From contig CAVONV010000013.1 of the NCBI GenBank assembly GCA_963697355.1, positions 248,001-312,000 of the forward strand: 64,000 bases of DNA. Reading direction: 5' to 3'. Below the pieces are notes generated by a model. The model saw nothing but the letters and a program-made list of their open reading frames with translations, was not told the origin of the DNA and made no database searches. Positions within the stretch are counted from its first letter, which is position 1. Each line of letters opens with the position of its first letter. Position numbers and translations under genes: made by a program. Positions 8,901 to 17,949 of the stretch are shown piece after piece. This DNA is from CAVONV01 sp963697355. GTDB lineage: Bacteria; Acidobacteriota; Vicinamibacteria; Marinacidobacterales; DATDRI01.

Positions 8901-10054
8901 TTCTCCAAAATCTCGTTGATGATGCGGGCTCCTACTTCAGCGCTTCGGCCGAAGTTGTAGATGGCGGATTGCCTCAACGTTTCGAGTCGTTCGCGGTAGG
9001 CGGCCTTTTGCTGCAATAGCTCAACCACTTCCCGGTCGATCCGCGCGACGTCGCTCGGCGAGATAACCTTCCCTACTTGGAATCGCATCTTGTCTTCGAA
9101 TGTCGGCAACCCAAGCTCCTTCCAGTCGGGATTCAACGTCTTGCGGGCCACATCGATGAAAATGACGGGCCGGAGCGTTCCTAGAGCATACTCGTAGGCG
9201 GCACCGGAAAAGTCGCTCACCATGACGTCGGCTTCGTGAAAGGAGTCTTCGTTGTCGATACTTCTTTCGATCTCGACGTTGGGAAGCTCCTCGAACCGTT
9301 GAGCGATGCGTTCGACGATTTGTCGGCCCTCGGGATAGATGGGAAGAAAGAAGCAAGGGTGAGGCCTAATGGCGATGCGCTTGCCCAAAGGCAAGAGGCG
9401 TTCAACGATTTCGATACCGTGGGACTCGAGTAGATTTCCCTTGCCCCAAGAGGGTGCCAAGAGGATTGTTTTTTGGTCTTCGAGCTTTTTCTTATGTGAC
9501 GAGTGAGCTTCGTAGACCCGGTCGAGCTTATAGTAGCCGACTTCGTGAAGATCCGGGGGGGCTAGATGATAGCGCTCGAAATGAGCTGCGAGCTCCTTTG
9601 AATGATGGGGGCCGGCGCAAAAGAAGCCGTCGTAGTTGTCGAAGGCTCCGGGTCGGTAGACTTCGTGGATGCTGTTCAATGAATGAAAGACATAGAGACA
9701 ATAGGTTGGCTTCGCGGGACGGGGGACGTGGAGTTTTCCAAGGTCCGGCATCGTGGTGAAGAAGACCTTCGAGTCACATCTGGGAACGAGGGTCGGTACG
9801 AGCCTGTCGACATAGTAAACGGACATCTTCGGGTGATGCCGCTCAAAAAGAGGGTCCTGAGGTGCCGAAGTGACATAGACAACGGATGAGCCATGGACCT
9901 CCATGAGCTGGTTCAAATAGCCCTCGACCATGGAGAAGGAGCTCACGTCCTCGCTGTAGACGATTAGCCGGCGATCGCTTGCCGGAAGAGACAAAACAGC
10001 CTTAAGGTTGTTGAACTCCCGCCAGAGGCTACGGATTCGGCGGAACCAACTCAT
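8897..10054 (-). CDS. CDP-glycerol glycerophosphotransferase-like (TagB/TagF family) transferase
   Basis: 385 aa, no signal peptide. Family signs: VFHSLNSIHEVY, TILLAPSWGKGN (nucleotide-binding region), IAIRPHPCFF (RxHP) and ADVMVSDFSGAAYEYAL (SDxSG). Such enzymes move an alcohol phosphate from a CDP carrier onto a glycan or polyol on the cytoplasmic membrane face. As first gene of the phosphonate operon it is the natural partner of the fused cytidylyltransferase, suggesting transfer from a CMP-phosphonate. ATG 10054 is preferred because a TATAAT-like box at 10062-10067 lies 7 nt upstream (leaderless); ATG 10063 would lie inside that box. Donor is inference. Confidence 0.82.
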   Translation of the reverse strand: MSWFRRIRSLWREFNNLKAVLSLPASDRRLIVYSEDVSSFSMVEGYLNQLMEVHGSSVVYVTSAPQDPLFERHHPKMSVYYVDRLVPTLVPRCDSKVFFTTMPDLGKLHVPRPAKPTYCLYVFHSLNSIHEVYRPGAFDNYDGFFCAGPHHSKELAAHFERYHLAPPDLHEVGYYKLDRVYEAHSSHKKKLEDQKTILLAPSWGKGNLLESHGIEIVERLLPLGKRIAIRPHPCFFLPIYPEGRQIVERIAQRFEELPNVEIERSIDNEDSFHEADVMVSDFSGAAYEYALGTLRPVIFIDVARKTLNPDWKELGLPTFEDKMRFQVGKVISPSDVARIDREVVELLQQKAAYRERLETLRQSAIYNFGRSAEVGARIINEILEK

Positions 10055-10060
10055 TTTAAA

Positions 10061-10070
10061 CATTATAATA
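10061..10070. promoter_or_regulatory. Candidate bidirectional -10 element
   Basis: The short gap between divergent glycan genes holds CATTATAATA. It reads TATAAT on the plus strand (10064-10069) and TATAAT on the minus strand (10067-10062). Start codons lie 6-8 nt from each box, so both messages would be leaderless or nearly so. A matching AACATTATAA occurs between the divergent genes at 27420. No good -35 box is visible. Confidence 0.5.
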
Positions 10071-10074
10071 ACAT

Positions 10075-11733
10075 ATGGAGATTCAAATGAGCCGGCAGCA
10101 GGCGATGGTTGGCGGGTTGATCGTTACCGGGTCTGTCGCTTGGTTCCTACTTTGGGCTTTTCCCTTTTTTTCCTGGACAACTGATGACGCCTTCATAAGC
10201 TATCGGTTTGCCGAGAACCTGGCACAAGGTAACGGACTCGTCTTCAATCCCGGGGAAAGGGTGGAGGGATTCTCGAACGCCCTTTGGACCCTCGTCCTGT
10301 CTTTGGGAGCGCGATTTGGGCTGAATCCCCTGATTCTCTCTAAATGCCTTGCATCCGCCTGCTTGATGCTCATCGTGTATGTCTGCGACCTCGTCGCGAG
10401 ACGGGGCGACATGGGCGTGGTTTGGCGAGTGGGACTTGCTCTTCTCATCACGTCGGACATTTCACTGGTCCTTTACTCTCAGTCGGGTTTAGAGACGGTC
10501 TCTTTCGGTTTACTCCTCGTGGTTTTTGCAAAACTGGCAGCCGACCATTTCCATAGTGGAAAGGACCAAACGGGCAAGCTGCTGACGATCTCGTTCCTCG
10601 TCGTCGTCTCGAGACCGGAAGGTGTCTTGTTCCCGATCATGTTTCTAGGAGCGTCTCTTGTCCGGCTCATGACCACGGGGGCTCGTGCCTATCGGGAACA
10701 GATTTGGCGTTGGGTGGCTTTCGCCGTAGCGACCGGTGGTTTGCTGCTGGTGAGGTACGGATATTTCGGGGACATACTTCCCAATACCTACTATGCCAAG
10801 CCCAGCGGATCCTTCGGAAGAGAGTTTCCCATTGGTGGAATCGCCTACATCGACCAGGCGGTTAAAGACCTGGGTTATGTATGGCCGGCTCTCGCGATCC
10901 TCTTTGCCTTTCTGAGCAAATCGAACCCCTGGATTGCATACCGCAAGATGCTAGGTTGGTCCATCCTTCCCTTGGTCTTGTTTGTTTTCTACGCCGGCGG
11001 GGATTGGATGCCCAACAGCCGGTTCCTCGTCCCCGTTTTCCCCCTCGTCTATGTGCTGGGATGGTCGGTTGTTCGAGACATGGGAGGTCGTTTCACTAGA
11101 TATCGCGCGGCGGCGGCGCTGCTGATCCTCGGTTTCACGCTACTACACCAATACACCTATCGAAGCTCCATCCTGAGGGATCGCAACAACTTGCCCTACG
11201 ACTTGATGAATGCCGGAGACAATGCCAAGCCGTTGGGCTTGTGGTTGAAGGCGAACTTTGAGCCCCCCTGTGAACTGGCAACGAAGCGGATTGGCGTGGT
11301 GCCCTATTACTCCGAGCTGTTGTCGTTGGATCTCTACGGTTTGATCGATCGCGACATCGCCCGATGGATCCACGAGGAAGGGACGTTCAACAACGATATC
11401 GTGGGCGCTAAGATCGCGGAATACGTTTTGGAACGACGCCCCGACCTCATCCTCCTCCATTCGAGGACGAGAGAGCCGTTCGAGCCCCATGGAAAACAGG
11501 AGGAAGCCCTGAGCGTGGGAATGGCCGGGAGCTATGAGCTCGTCGGCCAGTACGACTTTTCGGCTTCTTATCTCAACCGTTTGTTCGTAAGGAACGAAGT
11601 GGTCACAACCGACGAACTCGAGAGGCTACGCGACGATATGAGCCAAGGCTTGAGAGATATCAAGGCAGGGACGCCACCGAGACGTCGGATCCAATGTCTC
11701 AGATCGTCAACGCAGGCACAGTTGGAAGAATAG
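10075..11733 (+). CDS. GT-C family membrane glycosyltransferase
   Basis: 552 aa, about ten hydrophobic helices in the first 370 residues and a soluble C-terminal domain. The first periplasmic loop has DDAFISYRFAENLAQGNG followed by VFNPGERVEGFSN, the pattern of AftB-like and related polyprenyl-phosphate-sugar-dependent transferases; the DD pair is the likely catalytic site. It probably adds a sugar to a lipid-linked glycan outside the membrane. Divergent from the TagB-like gene. ATG 10075 suits a leaderless start; ATG 10087, preceded by GGAG at 7 nt, is the alternative. Acceptor and sugar unknown. Confidence 0.75.
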   Translation: MEIQMSRQQAMVGGLIVTGSVAWFLLWAFPFFSWTTDDAFISYRFAENLAQGNGLVFNPGERVEGFSNALWTLVLSLGARFGLNPLILSKCLASACLMLIVYVCDLVARRGDMGVVWRVGLALLITSDISLVLYSQSGLETVSFGLLLVVFAKLAADHFHSGKDQTGKLLTISFLVVVSRPEGVLFPIMFLGASLVRLMTTGARAYREQIWRWVAFAVATGGLLLVRYGYFGDILPNTYYAKPSGSFGREFPIGGIAYIDQAVKDLGYVWPALAILFAFLSKSNPWIAYRKMLGWSILPLVLFVFYAGGDWMPNSRFLVPVFPLVYVLGWSVVRDMGGRFTRYRAAAALLILGFTLLHQYTYRSSILRDRNNLPYDLMNAGDNAKPLGLWLKANFEPPCELATKRIGVVPYYSELLSLDLYGLIDRDIARWIHEEGTFNNDIVGAKIAEYVLERRPDLILLHSRTREPFEPHGKQEEALSVGMAGSYELVGQYDFSASYLNRLFVRNEVVTTDELERLRDDMSQGLRDIKAGTPPRRRIQCLRSSTQAQLEE

Positions 11734-11761
11734 GAACTCTCGAGGAAAGCCTTTCCGGATT

Positions 11762-11809
11762 CTTGATTTCCTGATTTCCTAAATTCCTGAATTCTCGAGT
11801 ACTTGAGTA
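11762..11809. repeat. 8-bp tandem repeat array at convergent gene ends
   Basis: Six octamers in a row drift from CTTGATTT and CCTGAATT to CTCGAGTA and CTTGAGTA. They fill the 3' space between the convergent GT-C and membrane phosphatase-like genes. Same family as the arrays at 3938, 51453 and 53419. Confidence 0.7.
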
Positions 11810-13351
11810 CTATCTTAGAACCTCAGTAAGCACCGCACCATCGAACTCCAGATCGTGGTCGACATCGAGGGCCTCGAGAAGTGTCGGTGCGATATCCATG
11901 AGGCTCGCTTTGGATTCGGAAATAGCAAACGGGCGAGCGTTGCCAACCGGCTTGATCAAGAGCAATGCCCTGCGGGAGGTGGACTCACTGGGAATCAGCC
12001 GGTCGTTCTCGAGGCTATAGAACCCTCCATGATCCCCATGGACCACGATAAAGGCATCGTCGAAGCGTCCGAGCTCCTCGAGTCGTTCCACGAAACTCAA
12101 CAGGAGCTTTGTTGCACATCGGGTCATATCCAAGGGCCCGGATTGAATGTCAGCCCGGCCGTAGTTGCAATCAGCGTCGAGCACGTCCGGAGGGTGGGGG
12201 ATGAACGTGTGGACGACCGTATAGAGGCCGTGTGCCGGAAGGAGCGGTTCTTGTTCGAGCACATTCAAGAAGCTGAGATAGGAGGCGACCGGTCGGGAGT
12301 AAGCCAGAAACCTCTCGTTCTTCATCAACCGCATATCCCCCTTGACGCCGTATTGTATGAACCATTCCGTCTCCATCAGCTGTCTCGTAAGAAACAGGGG
12401 GGCGCTGGCATAGAGCCAGAGTCTCTGGAAGGTCGCCGTGTTCAACTTCAAAAGCTCCTCTTCTCTGGCGTTCGAGCGATGAAAGACGATTTCGTCGAGT
12501 AGTGTGGCACCGAATCGATGGCCTATGGGCAGGTAAGCCAGGGTCTGGTATCCCTTCTCCCTGAGCGGGTGGAGGAACGACAGCTCGGACCGGTAGGGAC
12601 GCCGCATGTAGTCCGCTCTCGCCACGTCGCGGTCGAACTCGGATCCGGTGAAGATCGATGGCAGGGACATCTCTGTCAGCTCGTATCGCGACTTTGCTTT
12701 CGGGAAGAAGATGAATCCTTGAAGAGCTTCGGAGGTCTCGGGGGTGAGCGTCAGGGTGAAGAAATCACTTTGAAATCCGTCGAAAATGATGTGATAAATG
12801 TTCGGCAGGTCTCGTCGTTCCTCGCGGCTTTGGAGCGATTGCGTCACGGGAACGGGAGGGGGCACCCGACGGGTGACGAAGGAATAGGACTCCATTGAAA
12901 GCAGAAGGAGAGCGAGAAGCGCAAAAGGCCGGGCCACGACCTCGGGATTGAAACGAGGTCCCCACCGGATCACCAACGCAAAGAACCCCAAGATGAGGAC
13001 GAGAAAACCCGCTAGAGTGTCAAAAACATAACTGAAGGAAAAAAAGCCTATCGAAATCTTCTGAAGGAAGAGGAACGCCAAGTAATAAGGCCCGATCACG
13101 TAGTAGGCACAAAGGAGATAGCGAGCTGGGCGATATTTGGACAGAGTCAGAATAGCAATGCCCGCGGCTAGAGTGAAGAAGAAGAGTCTTACAAAAGGAA
13201 AGAGAACCCCAAGTTGATGATGAAGCTCCTCTTGATTGGCGAGAAACAAACCGTTCGACGAGGATAGGAACACAATGGTGGGAGTGGCTGCTAGAGATAG
13301 CAGGAGAATGAGGCGCGGCAACGGCGGTCGTTCAAGAACCTTTGCTGACAT
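11810..13351 (-). CDS. Integral-membrane alkaline-phosphatase-superfamily (sulfatase-like) protein
   Basis: 513 aa. The first 180 residues contain about five membrane helices. A periplasmic sulfatase-like domain follows: NIYHIIFDGFQSDFF (metal Asp), TEMSLPSIFTGSEF (the place of the Cys/Ser-PxR sulfatase motif, absent here), TFIPHPPDV and FIVVHGDHGGFY. The layout resembles LtaS/EptA-type phosphotransferases more than true sulfatases. The start lies 20 nt inside the end of the upstream gene, which encodes a paralogue with the same helices and motifs (shared GLFLANQEELHHQ / SLYLQNQGELHYQ). Probably modifies lipid or glycan at the outer face of the inner membrane; substrate unknown. Confidence 0.75.
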   Translation of the reverse strand: MSAKVLERPPLPRLILLLSLAATPTIVFLSSSNGLFLANQEELHHQLGVLFPFVRLFFFTLAAGIAILTLSKYRPARYLLCAYYVIGPYYLAFLFLQKISIGFFSFSYVFDTLAGFLVLILGFFALVIRWGPRFNPEVVARPFALLALLLLSMESYSFVTRRVPPPVPVTQSLQSREERRDLPNIYHIIFDGFQSDFFTLTLTPETSEALQGFIFFPKAKSRYELTEMSLPSIFTGSEFDRDVARADYMRRPYRSELSFLHPLREKGYQTLAYLPIGHRFGATLLDEIVFHRSNAREEELLKLNTATFQRLWLYASAPLFLTRQLMETEWFIQYGVKGDMRLMKNERFLAYSRPVASYLSFLNVLEQEPLLPAHGLYTVVHTFIPHPPDVLDADCNYGRADIQSGPLDMTRCATKLLLSFVERLEELGRFDDAFIVVHGDHGGFYSLENDRLIPSESTSRRALLLIKPVGNARPFAISESKASLMDIAPTLLEALDVDHDLEFDGAVLTEVLR

Positions 13352-15317
13352 AAAGCGAGATCTCGGCTTTCTTATCGATGTTTTCCCCTGCCTTGGGACT
13401 TTGTCCCACGACTCTCCCACGGGGAAGCCCGACTTGTTCGACGTAGTGAATACGAGCGTTCGACATGGTCCCCTCGCGCGCTCGGGCGATGATGGTGGGA
13501 AGAACGTCATCGATCTCTCGACCGATGAAGTCCGGCATGATCGTGGCGATATCGCGCGGTCCTAGTGACAGCAATACCCGGACCTGGCCCTGGCCCTCAC
13601 CCTTGGCATAGGTATAGGGAGGTGGATCCTGGGCGATGATCCGGTTGGCTTCGTAAGTAGGATGGTGAACCTCGATGATATTCCCCAAGTTGAAACCGCG
13701 CCGGGCAAGGATGAACTGGGTCGTCTCGAGAGTCTCGCCCTCGAGGAAAGGAACGACACCTCCTTGCGGCACGAGAGCCTCGCGAGGGCTCGAGTCGTGC
13801 CGACGTATGTCGGCAACCGCGTTCATTAGGCCGGGCTTGATGTCGAGGAGCGTGGTCTCGGCGTCCGATGGGAGCATGCCGCCGTTGGCTGCCACGCCGA
13901 AGGGTTTCACCAAAAGCAACGCTCGAAGCGATCGTGATCGCTCGTAGGGCGTCAAAGCGCCGTTTCGAGTCCTAAAAAACCCGCCGTGATCCCCGTGGAT
14001 CAAGATCAGAGAATCCTCGAAGCGTCCCAGCTTCTTCAGTAGAGTTACGAACCGGGAGACGAGTACCATGCCGCACTTGGCTTGCTCGACCGGAGAGGTT
14101 TTGACCTCGTCGGCTTGAAAGGAACAATCCGCCCTCAAATTGAAGGGCCAGTGGGGGATCAGCAGGTGGATGTAGGTATAGCGGCCGCTCGTTGCCAGTC
14201 GTTCTTCCTCTCTCAAGAAGGCCTCGAAGCCCAGGTGAGACAACACTTGCGCGGAGCGGGGGAGGAGCCTGCGGTTCCCCAGAAGCCGCAAATCTTCTTC
14301 GTCCAGGCCGGTGAACCATCCTCTGTCGCTTGCCTCATCTCGGATTGGACCGGGTAGCGTGCTGTAGAGCCAAAGATTTCGAAACGCCGTCGCGCTCAAA
14401 TCGAAGAGATCCCTCTTGATTTGGTCGTCGAAGCGGACGACGTAGTCCAGGAGGCTCAGGTCGCGCCCGGTACTCGCCGGATCGCGACCCTCTTGGGTTC
14501 GCTGGCCAGGGACAACGCCGAGTGTCTTGTAACCTTTTGCCTTCAGCCAATAGAGCAGGGACGTTCGCGCATTGAAGGCTTGACTCACATAGTCCAGGCG
14601 GGTCCGGTCGTAGGCATACTTCCGGCCCAGGAGGACCGAGGTCATGGACATCGTGGTCGAGTGGTAAATAGATGTGTTTCTGGAGTAGTAGGTGAAACCA
14701 CCTAGAGCCTCGTCAATCTCCGGCGAGCGAGCGGCTTCGAAGAAATCTGTTTGAAATCCATCCATGACGACGTGGTAGATGTTGGGGAGGGCGGTCTGGG
14801 TCGGTCCGAGCTCGACCGAGGCGTCGGCGAAACTGGAGGCCTCTTCGGAAGGAAACTCGGCGCCACCCAAGAAGCCGACGGTTTCGGTGAGTAGGAGCAG
14901 TGCGCCGAACACCGCCGAGAAGCTCGCGAGCCGGCGTGAGTCGACCCGAACGCCCAAGAAAACGGCGATGACCAGGAGCAGGACCGGCCAAAGCAGAAGA
15001 CCGCCGGTTGTTTCATAGAGCGGCGACAGAAAGGAGAGCTCGGTCTGAAGGTGACGCAAATAGGCAAACACCATGTAGAGCGGACCGGCGACGTAGTAGG
15101 CACCCAAGGCGACACGAAACGGCACGAATCTAGCGAGGGTATAGAAAAGGAGACCGGCACCGAACAACAACGTGGCGACGAATAGAAACGGTAGAAGGAC
15201 TTCGATTTGGTAGTGCAGCTCGCCTTGGTTCTGGAGATAAAGGGAGCTCGCAGAAGAGACGAACAAGAGTATGGGGGTAGGAACGAGAGACAACAGAACC
15301 AGGATATGACGGAACAT
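13332..15317 (-). CDS. Integral-membrane sulfatase-like protein with C-terminal PASTA domains
   Basis: 661 aa. N-terminal membrane helices (to about residue 155), then a sulfatase-like domain: NIYHVVMDGFQTDFF, TTMSMTSVLLGRKY, LLIPHWPFNLRADC, LILIHGDHGGFF. From about residue 520 two PASTA-like repeats follow: VVPFLEGETLETTQFILARR...VRVLLSLG and IMPDFIGREIDDVLP...VVGQSPKAGENI. PASTA domains often bind uncrosslinked peptidoglycan or related muropeptides, which would hold the catalytic domain near the wall. ATG 15317 follows the PhnD-like gene's stop by 2 nt; a longer start at 15356 would overlap that gene. The fusion is unusual to me. Confidence 0.78.
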   Translation of the reverse strand: MFRHILVLLSLVPTPILLFVSSASSLYLQNQGELHYQIEVLLPFLFVATLLFGAGLLFYTLARFVPFRVALGAYYVAGPLYMVFAYLRHLQTELSFLSPLYETTGGLLLWPVLLLVIAVFLGVRVDSRRLASFSAVFGALLLLTETVGFLGGAEFPSEEASSFADASVELGPTQTALPNIYHVVMDGFQTDFFEAARSPEIDEALGGFTYYSRNTSIYHSTTMSMTSVLLGRKYAYDRTRLDYVSQAFNARTSLLYWLKAKGYKTLGVVPGQRTQEGRDPASTGRDLSLLDYVVRFDDQIKRDLFDLSATAFRNLWLYSTLPGPIRDEASDRGWFTGLDEEDLRLLGNRRLLPRSAQVLSHLGFEAFLREEERLATSGRYTYIHLLIPHWPFNLRADCSFQADEVKTSPVEQAKCGMVLVSRFVTLLKKLGRFEDSLILIHGDHGGFFRTRNGALTPYERSRSLRALLLVKPFGVAANGGMLPSDAETTLLDIKPGLMNAVADIRRHDSSPREALVPQGGVVPFLEGETLETTQFILARRGFNLGNIIEVHHPTYEANRIIAQDPPPYTYAKGEGQGQVRVLLSLGPRDIATIMPDFIGREIDDVLPTIIARAREGTMSNARIHYVEQVGLPRGRVVGQSPKAGENIDKKAEISLYVSKGS

Positions 15318-15319
15318 CG

Positions 15320-16240
15320 TCAAAACCGAACGTCCGAATGACAGGTTCCCCCACACCCGCTGGGACGACGATTGATGATTTCGCGGATGGGAGCGTAGTC
15401 TTCATCGGAGGCCCGAACGAAACCGTACCGAACAGACGGGTTCCAGTCGGCTCGCCCGTCCGCATCCTCGATGCGGAGCAACAACAAGGTGTCGGCGATT
15501 AACTCTTTGACGGAGTGCGGCAAGTCAGGTCGAACCGCAAAGGGCCCGGTGGGTAGGGATCTCGAGGCGTGAAACTGCCTCAAACCTCGAGATAGATTCG
15601 TACGTGCGATCTGCTCTTCCACGACGCCTGCATCGAACCGTCCCTCGAGGACGGACTCCACGACGTCGCCTCCGTGATTCAGGTTCTCTAGTTCTTGTAG
15701 CGCTCCGATCGCGAGACCGGCGTCCATCAGCTCATAGCGGGGTATGAGGTTTCCCAGGGCCGAATGTGCGGAAGATAAGGCTAGGGAGTGCCCACCGAGG
15801 TCGGAGAGTGCCGCGACGGGTCCGCTCTCGCGGGTGACGAAAACGGCCCTTGCGACGGGTCGCCCGTCTTCGCCGAGAGGTTTGACCAGAGGGACGGCGC
15901 CGAATTGCTTTCGAGCATCGAGGTAGCTCAACACTTCCAACAGCGCTACGTCAACGTAGCGTTCCTCGAGAAAGCCCAGGAGCTCTTGAGTGTTTCTTCC
16001 GATGGTCACTTGAAAACGGTAGGCTGTATGTGCCGTCAGGTGATCACTCAAAGCGCGGTAGGTTTCTGCTTCGAGCCAGGGTTTGTCCGATCCTGAGAAA
16101 CCTAGATAGATGATCGATCTATCCTCCAGAGAGGACATGCTCTGCTGGTGATGGGACCCGGCGGCGAGTTCTCGTTGGTCCAAGCCGTCACAGCTTGCCG
16201 AGACAACGAGAACGGCTAACAAGAACGATCCGTGGTTCAT
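15320..16240 (-). CDS. PhnD-like phosphate/phosphonate-binding lipoprotein
   Basis: 306 aa. Hydrophobic leader ending in VVSASCD suggests lipid anchoring. The body is a periplasmic binding-protein fold of the PhnD type: IYLGFSGSDKPWLEAETY, VTIGRNTQELLGFLEERYVDVALLE, ALSDLGGHSLALSSAHSALG, VVESVLEGRFDAGVVEE. PhnD homologues bind phosphonate or phosphite esters for ABC uptake, but no PhnC/PhnE-type transporter is nearby. It is instead first gene of a three-gene run with two membrane phosphatase-like proteins. It may sense or deliver a phosphorylated or phosphonylated ligand to them. ATG 16240 is chosen because the leader begins there. Confidence 0.72.
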   Translation of the reverse strand: MNHGSFLLAVLVVSASCDGLDQRELAAGSHHQQSMSSLEDRSIIYLGFSGSDKPWLEAETYRALSDHLTAHTAYRFQVTIGRNTQELLGFLEERYVDVALLEVLSYLDARKQFGAVPLVKPLGEDGRPVARAVFVTRESGPVAALSDLGGHSLALSSAHSALGNLIPRYELMDAGLAIGALQELENLNHGGDVVESVLEGRFDAGVVEEQIARTNLSRGLRQFHASRSLPTGPFAVRPDLPHSVKELIADTLLLLRIEDADGRADWNPSVRYGFVRASDEDYAPIREIINRRPSGCGGTCHSDVRF

Positions 16241-16537
16241 GTTTCGATGGCGATGTGGTCCAGCGGGATTTCTAACGGCATGCAAAGGCTGCTCTTGGCA
16301 CCTCGGCTGCCATTGATGATCCGAGTCTCTATTTGCACGATTGAAGGTGTACATACCATGATGCCATGAGGAGGCTGGAACGTCAATGCAGGATGTTCTT
16401 CCATAGGAACCGACAACGCGCTTTGCTTGCGCTATTGTGGAAAAGTCGATACCTATCCTGTAAGATATTTCACATCATCAATTTTGAAACTCGTAACTGT
16501 CAGGGCTCGAGATCCGTCCGATAGAGGTGTCAACTGA

Positions 16538-17929
16538 ATGAAGGGAATGACGATTCCAGCCGCTGTGATGGTCTTCTTTGCGGCCTGCGCCCCGCAACAA
16601 GAATCTCCAACCAAGGAAGAGCGCTCGGTAGCCAAGGCGGATGCTTATAATCTCGTTGTCATATCCCTCGATACCCTGAGAGCCGACCATCTTGGTTGTT
16701 ACGGATACAACCGGGACACGAGCCCCAACATCGACCGATTCGCTCGCGAATCCATCGTCTTCGAGAATGCCTACAGCACGGCTCCAAAAACGCCGGAATC
16801 TCACATGTCCATGTTCACGTCTCTCTACCCCTCCGTACACCGAGTTTTTACGATTGTCGATGAATCGAAGATCAATGTGCTGGATGGGAGCGCCGCGACA
16901 TTCACGGAGATTCTGAAGGAGGAGGGTTATCGAACCGTGGGAATCCACGGTGGTGGTTTCATGGATGGGAAGTTCGGCTTCGACCGTGGTTTCGATACCT
17001 ATAGGATGGGCGGTCAGGTAGGTGTGCAGAAGTGGATAATGGACAACGCTTGGAAGAACAAGTTCTTCCTTTTCTATCACACCTACCATGTTCACGACCC
17101 CTACACTCCACGGCCACCCTACGACACCATGTTCGATGCCGATTACGGCGGAAACATCGTCCACGATAGGAACGAGCTTGCGAAGATGAGCGCGACCGGA
17201 TGGTACGCTGATTTCAGTAAGACGTTCTGGAGCCTCGCCGACAAGAAGGACCCGCGCGACGTCCAGCATCTCGTTGCGCTGTACGACGGCGAAATCAGAG
17301 AAATGGACGCCGAGCTAGGTCTACTGTTCGAAACGATTGATCGCTACGCCCCCGATACGATAGTGATACTGCTGTCCGATCACGGTGAAGAGTTCGGCGA
17401 GCACAACGGTGGTTTCTTACATAGCCAGATGTATGAAGAGACACTTCATGTCCCGCTCATCATCAGGCATCCCGAATATCCGGGTGAGACGAGGATTGCG
17501 GATAGAGTGAGTCTGATTGAATTGGCTCCGACCATCTTGGATATGTTGTCGATCTCAGCCATCGAGGCGTTTCCAGGAAGAACGCTCCTTGTCGACAAGG
17601 AACCGGGGCTTGTCGAAAAGGCCGTGTTCGGTGAGTATCCGCTGAAAGAAAAGTACGCTTTGATCAAGAGCGGCAGGAAGATCATCGTCTCGGAAAGGGG
17701 TTTGGAGCTCTACAGCCTGACGGATGATCCCGGGGAGCAACATGACCTGGCGGCGGGGTCGAATCAGAGCCCAGGTAGCGCGCCGGGGCTCGAAGATCTT
17801 CGGGCGGAGCTCGACGACATCATCGCGGGGAACGAGGCACGGAGCGCCATCGTGAACAAAGACCACAAACAAGATCAGCTGACACAAAAGACGATAGACG
17901 AGCTCAAGGCGTTGGGATACATCAAGTAA
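16538..17929 (+). CDS. Secreted sulfatase-like (alkaline-phosphatase superfamily) lipoprotein
   Basis: 463 aa with leader MKGMTIPAAVMVFFAACAPQ ending in a Cys. Core motifs: LVVISLDTLRADHLGCYGY (metal Asp), KTPESHMSMFTSLYPSVHRV, FYHTYHVHDPYTPR, IVILLSDHGEEFGEH. At the nucleophile position the sulfatase Cys-x-Pro-x-Arg is absent and Thr is the likely residue, as in phosphotransferases and phosphodiesterases. It ends in LKALGYIK, the tail shared with the proteins at 6311 and 23227. Monocistronic, with a 297-nt upstream gap to the divergent PhnD-like gene. Substrate unknown. Confidence 0.78.
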   Translation: MKGMTIPAAVMVFFAACAPQQESPTKEERSVAKADAYNLVVISLDTLRADHLGCYGYNRDTSPNIDRFARESIVFENAYSTAPKTPESHMSMFTSLYPSVHRVFTIVDESKINVLDGSAATFTEILKEEGYRTVGIHGGGFMDGKFGFDRGFDTYRMGGQVGVQKWIMDNAWKNKFFLFYHTYHVHDPYTPRPPYDTMFDADYGGNIVHDRNELAKMSATGWYADFSKTFWSLADKKDPRDVQHLVALYDGEIREMDAELGLLFETIDRYAPDTIVILLSDHGEEFGEHNGGFLHSQMYEETLHVPLIIRHPEYPGETRIADRVSLIELAPTILDMLSISAIEAFPGRTLLVDKEPGLVEKAVFGEYPLKEKYALIKSGRKIIVSERGLELYSLTDDPGEQHDLAAGSNQSPGSAPGLEDLRAELDDIIAGNEARSAIVNKDHKQDQLTQKTIDELKALGYIK

Positions 17930-17949
17930 GGCGCTTTGAGTGTAAAGGG

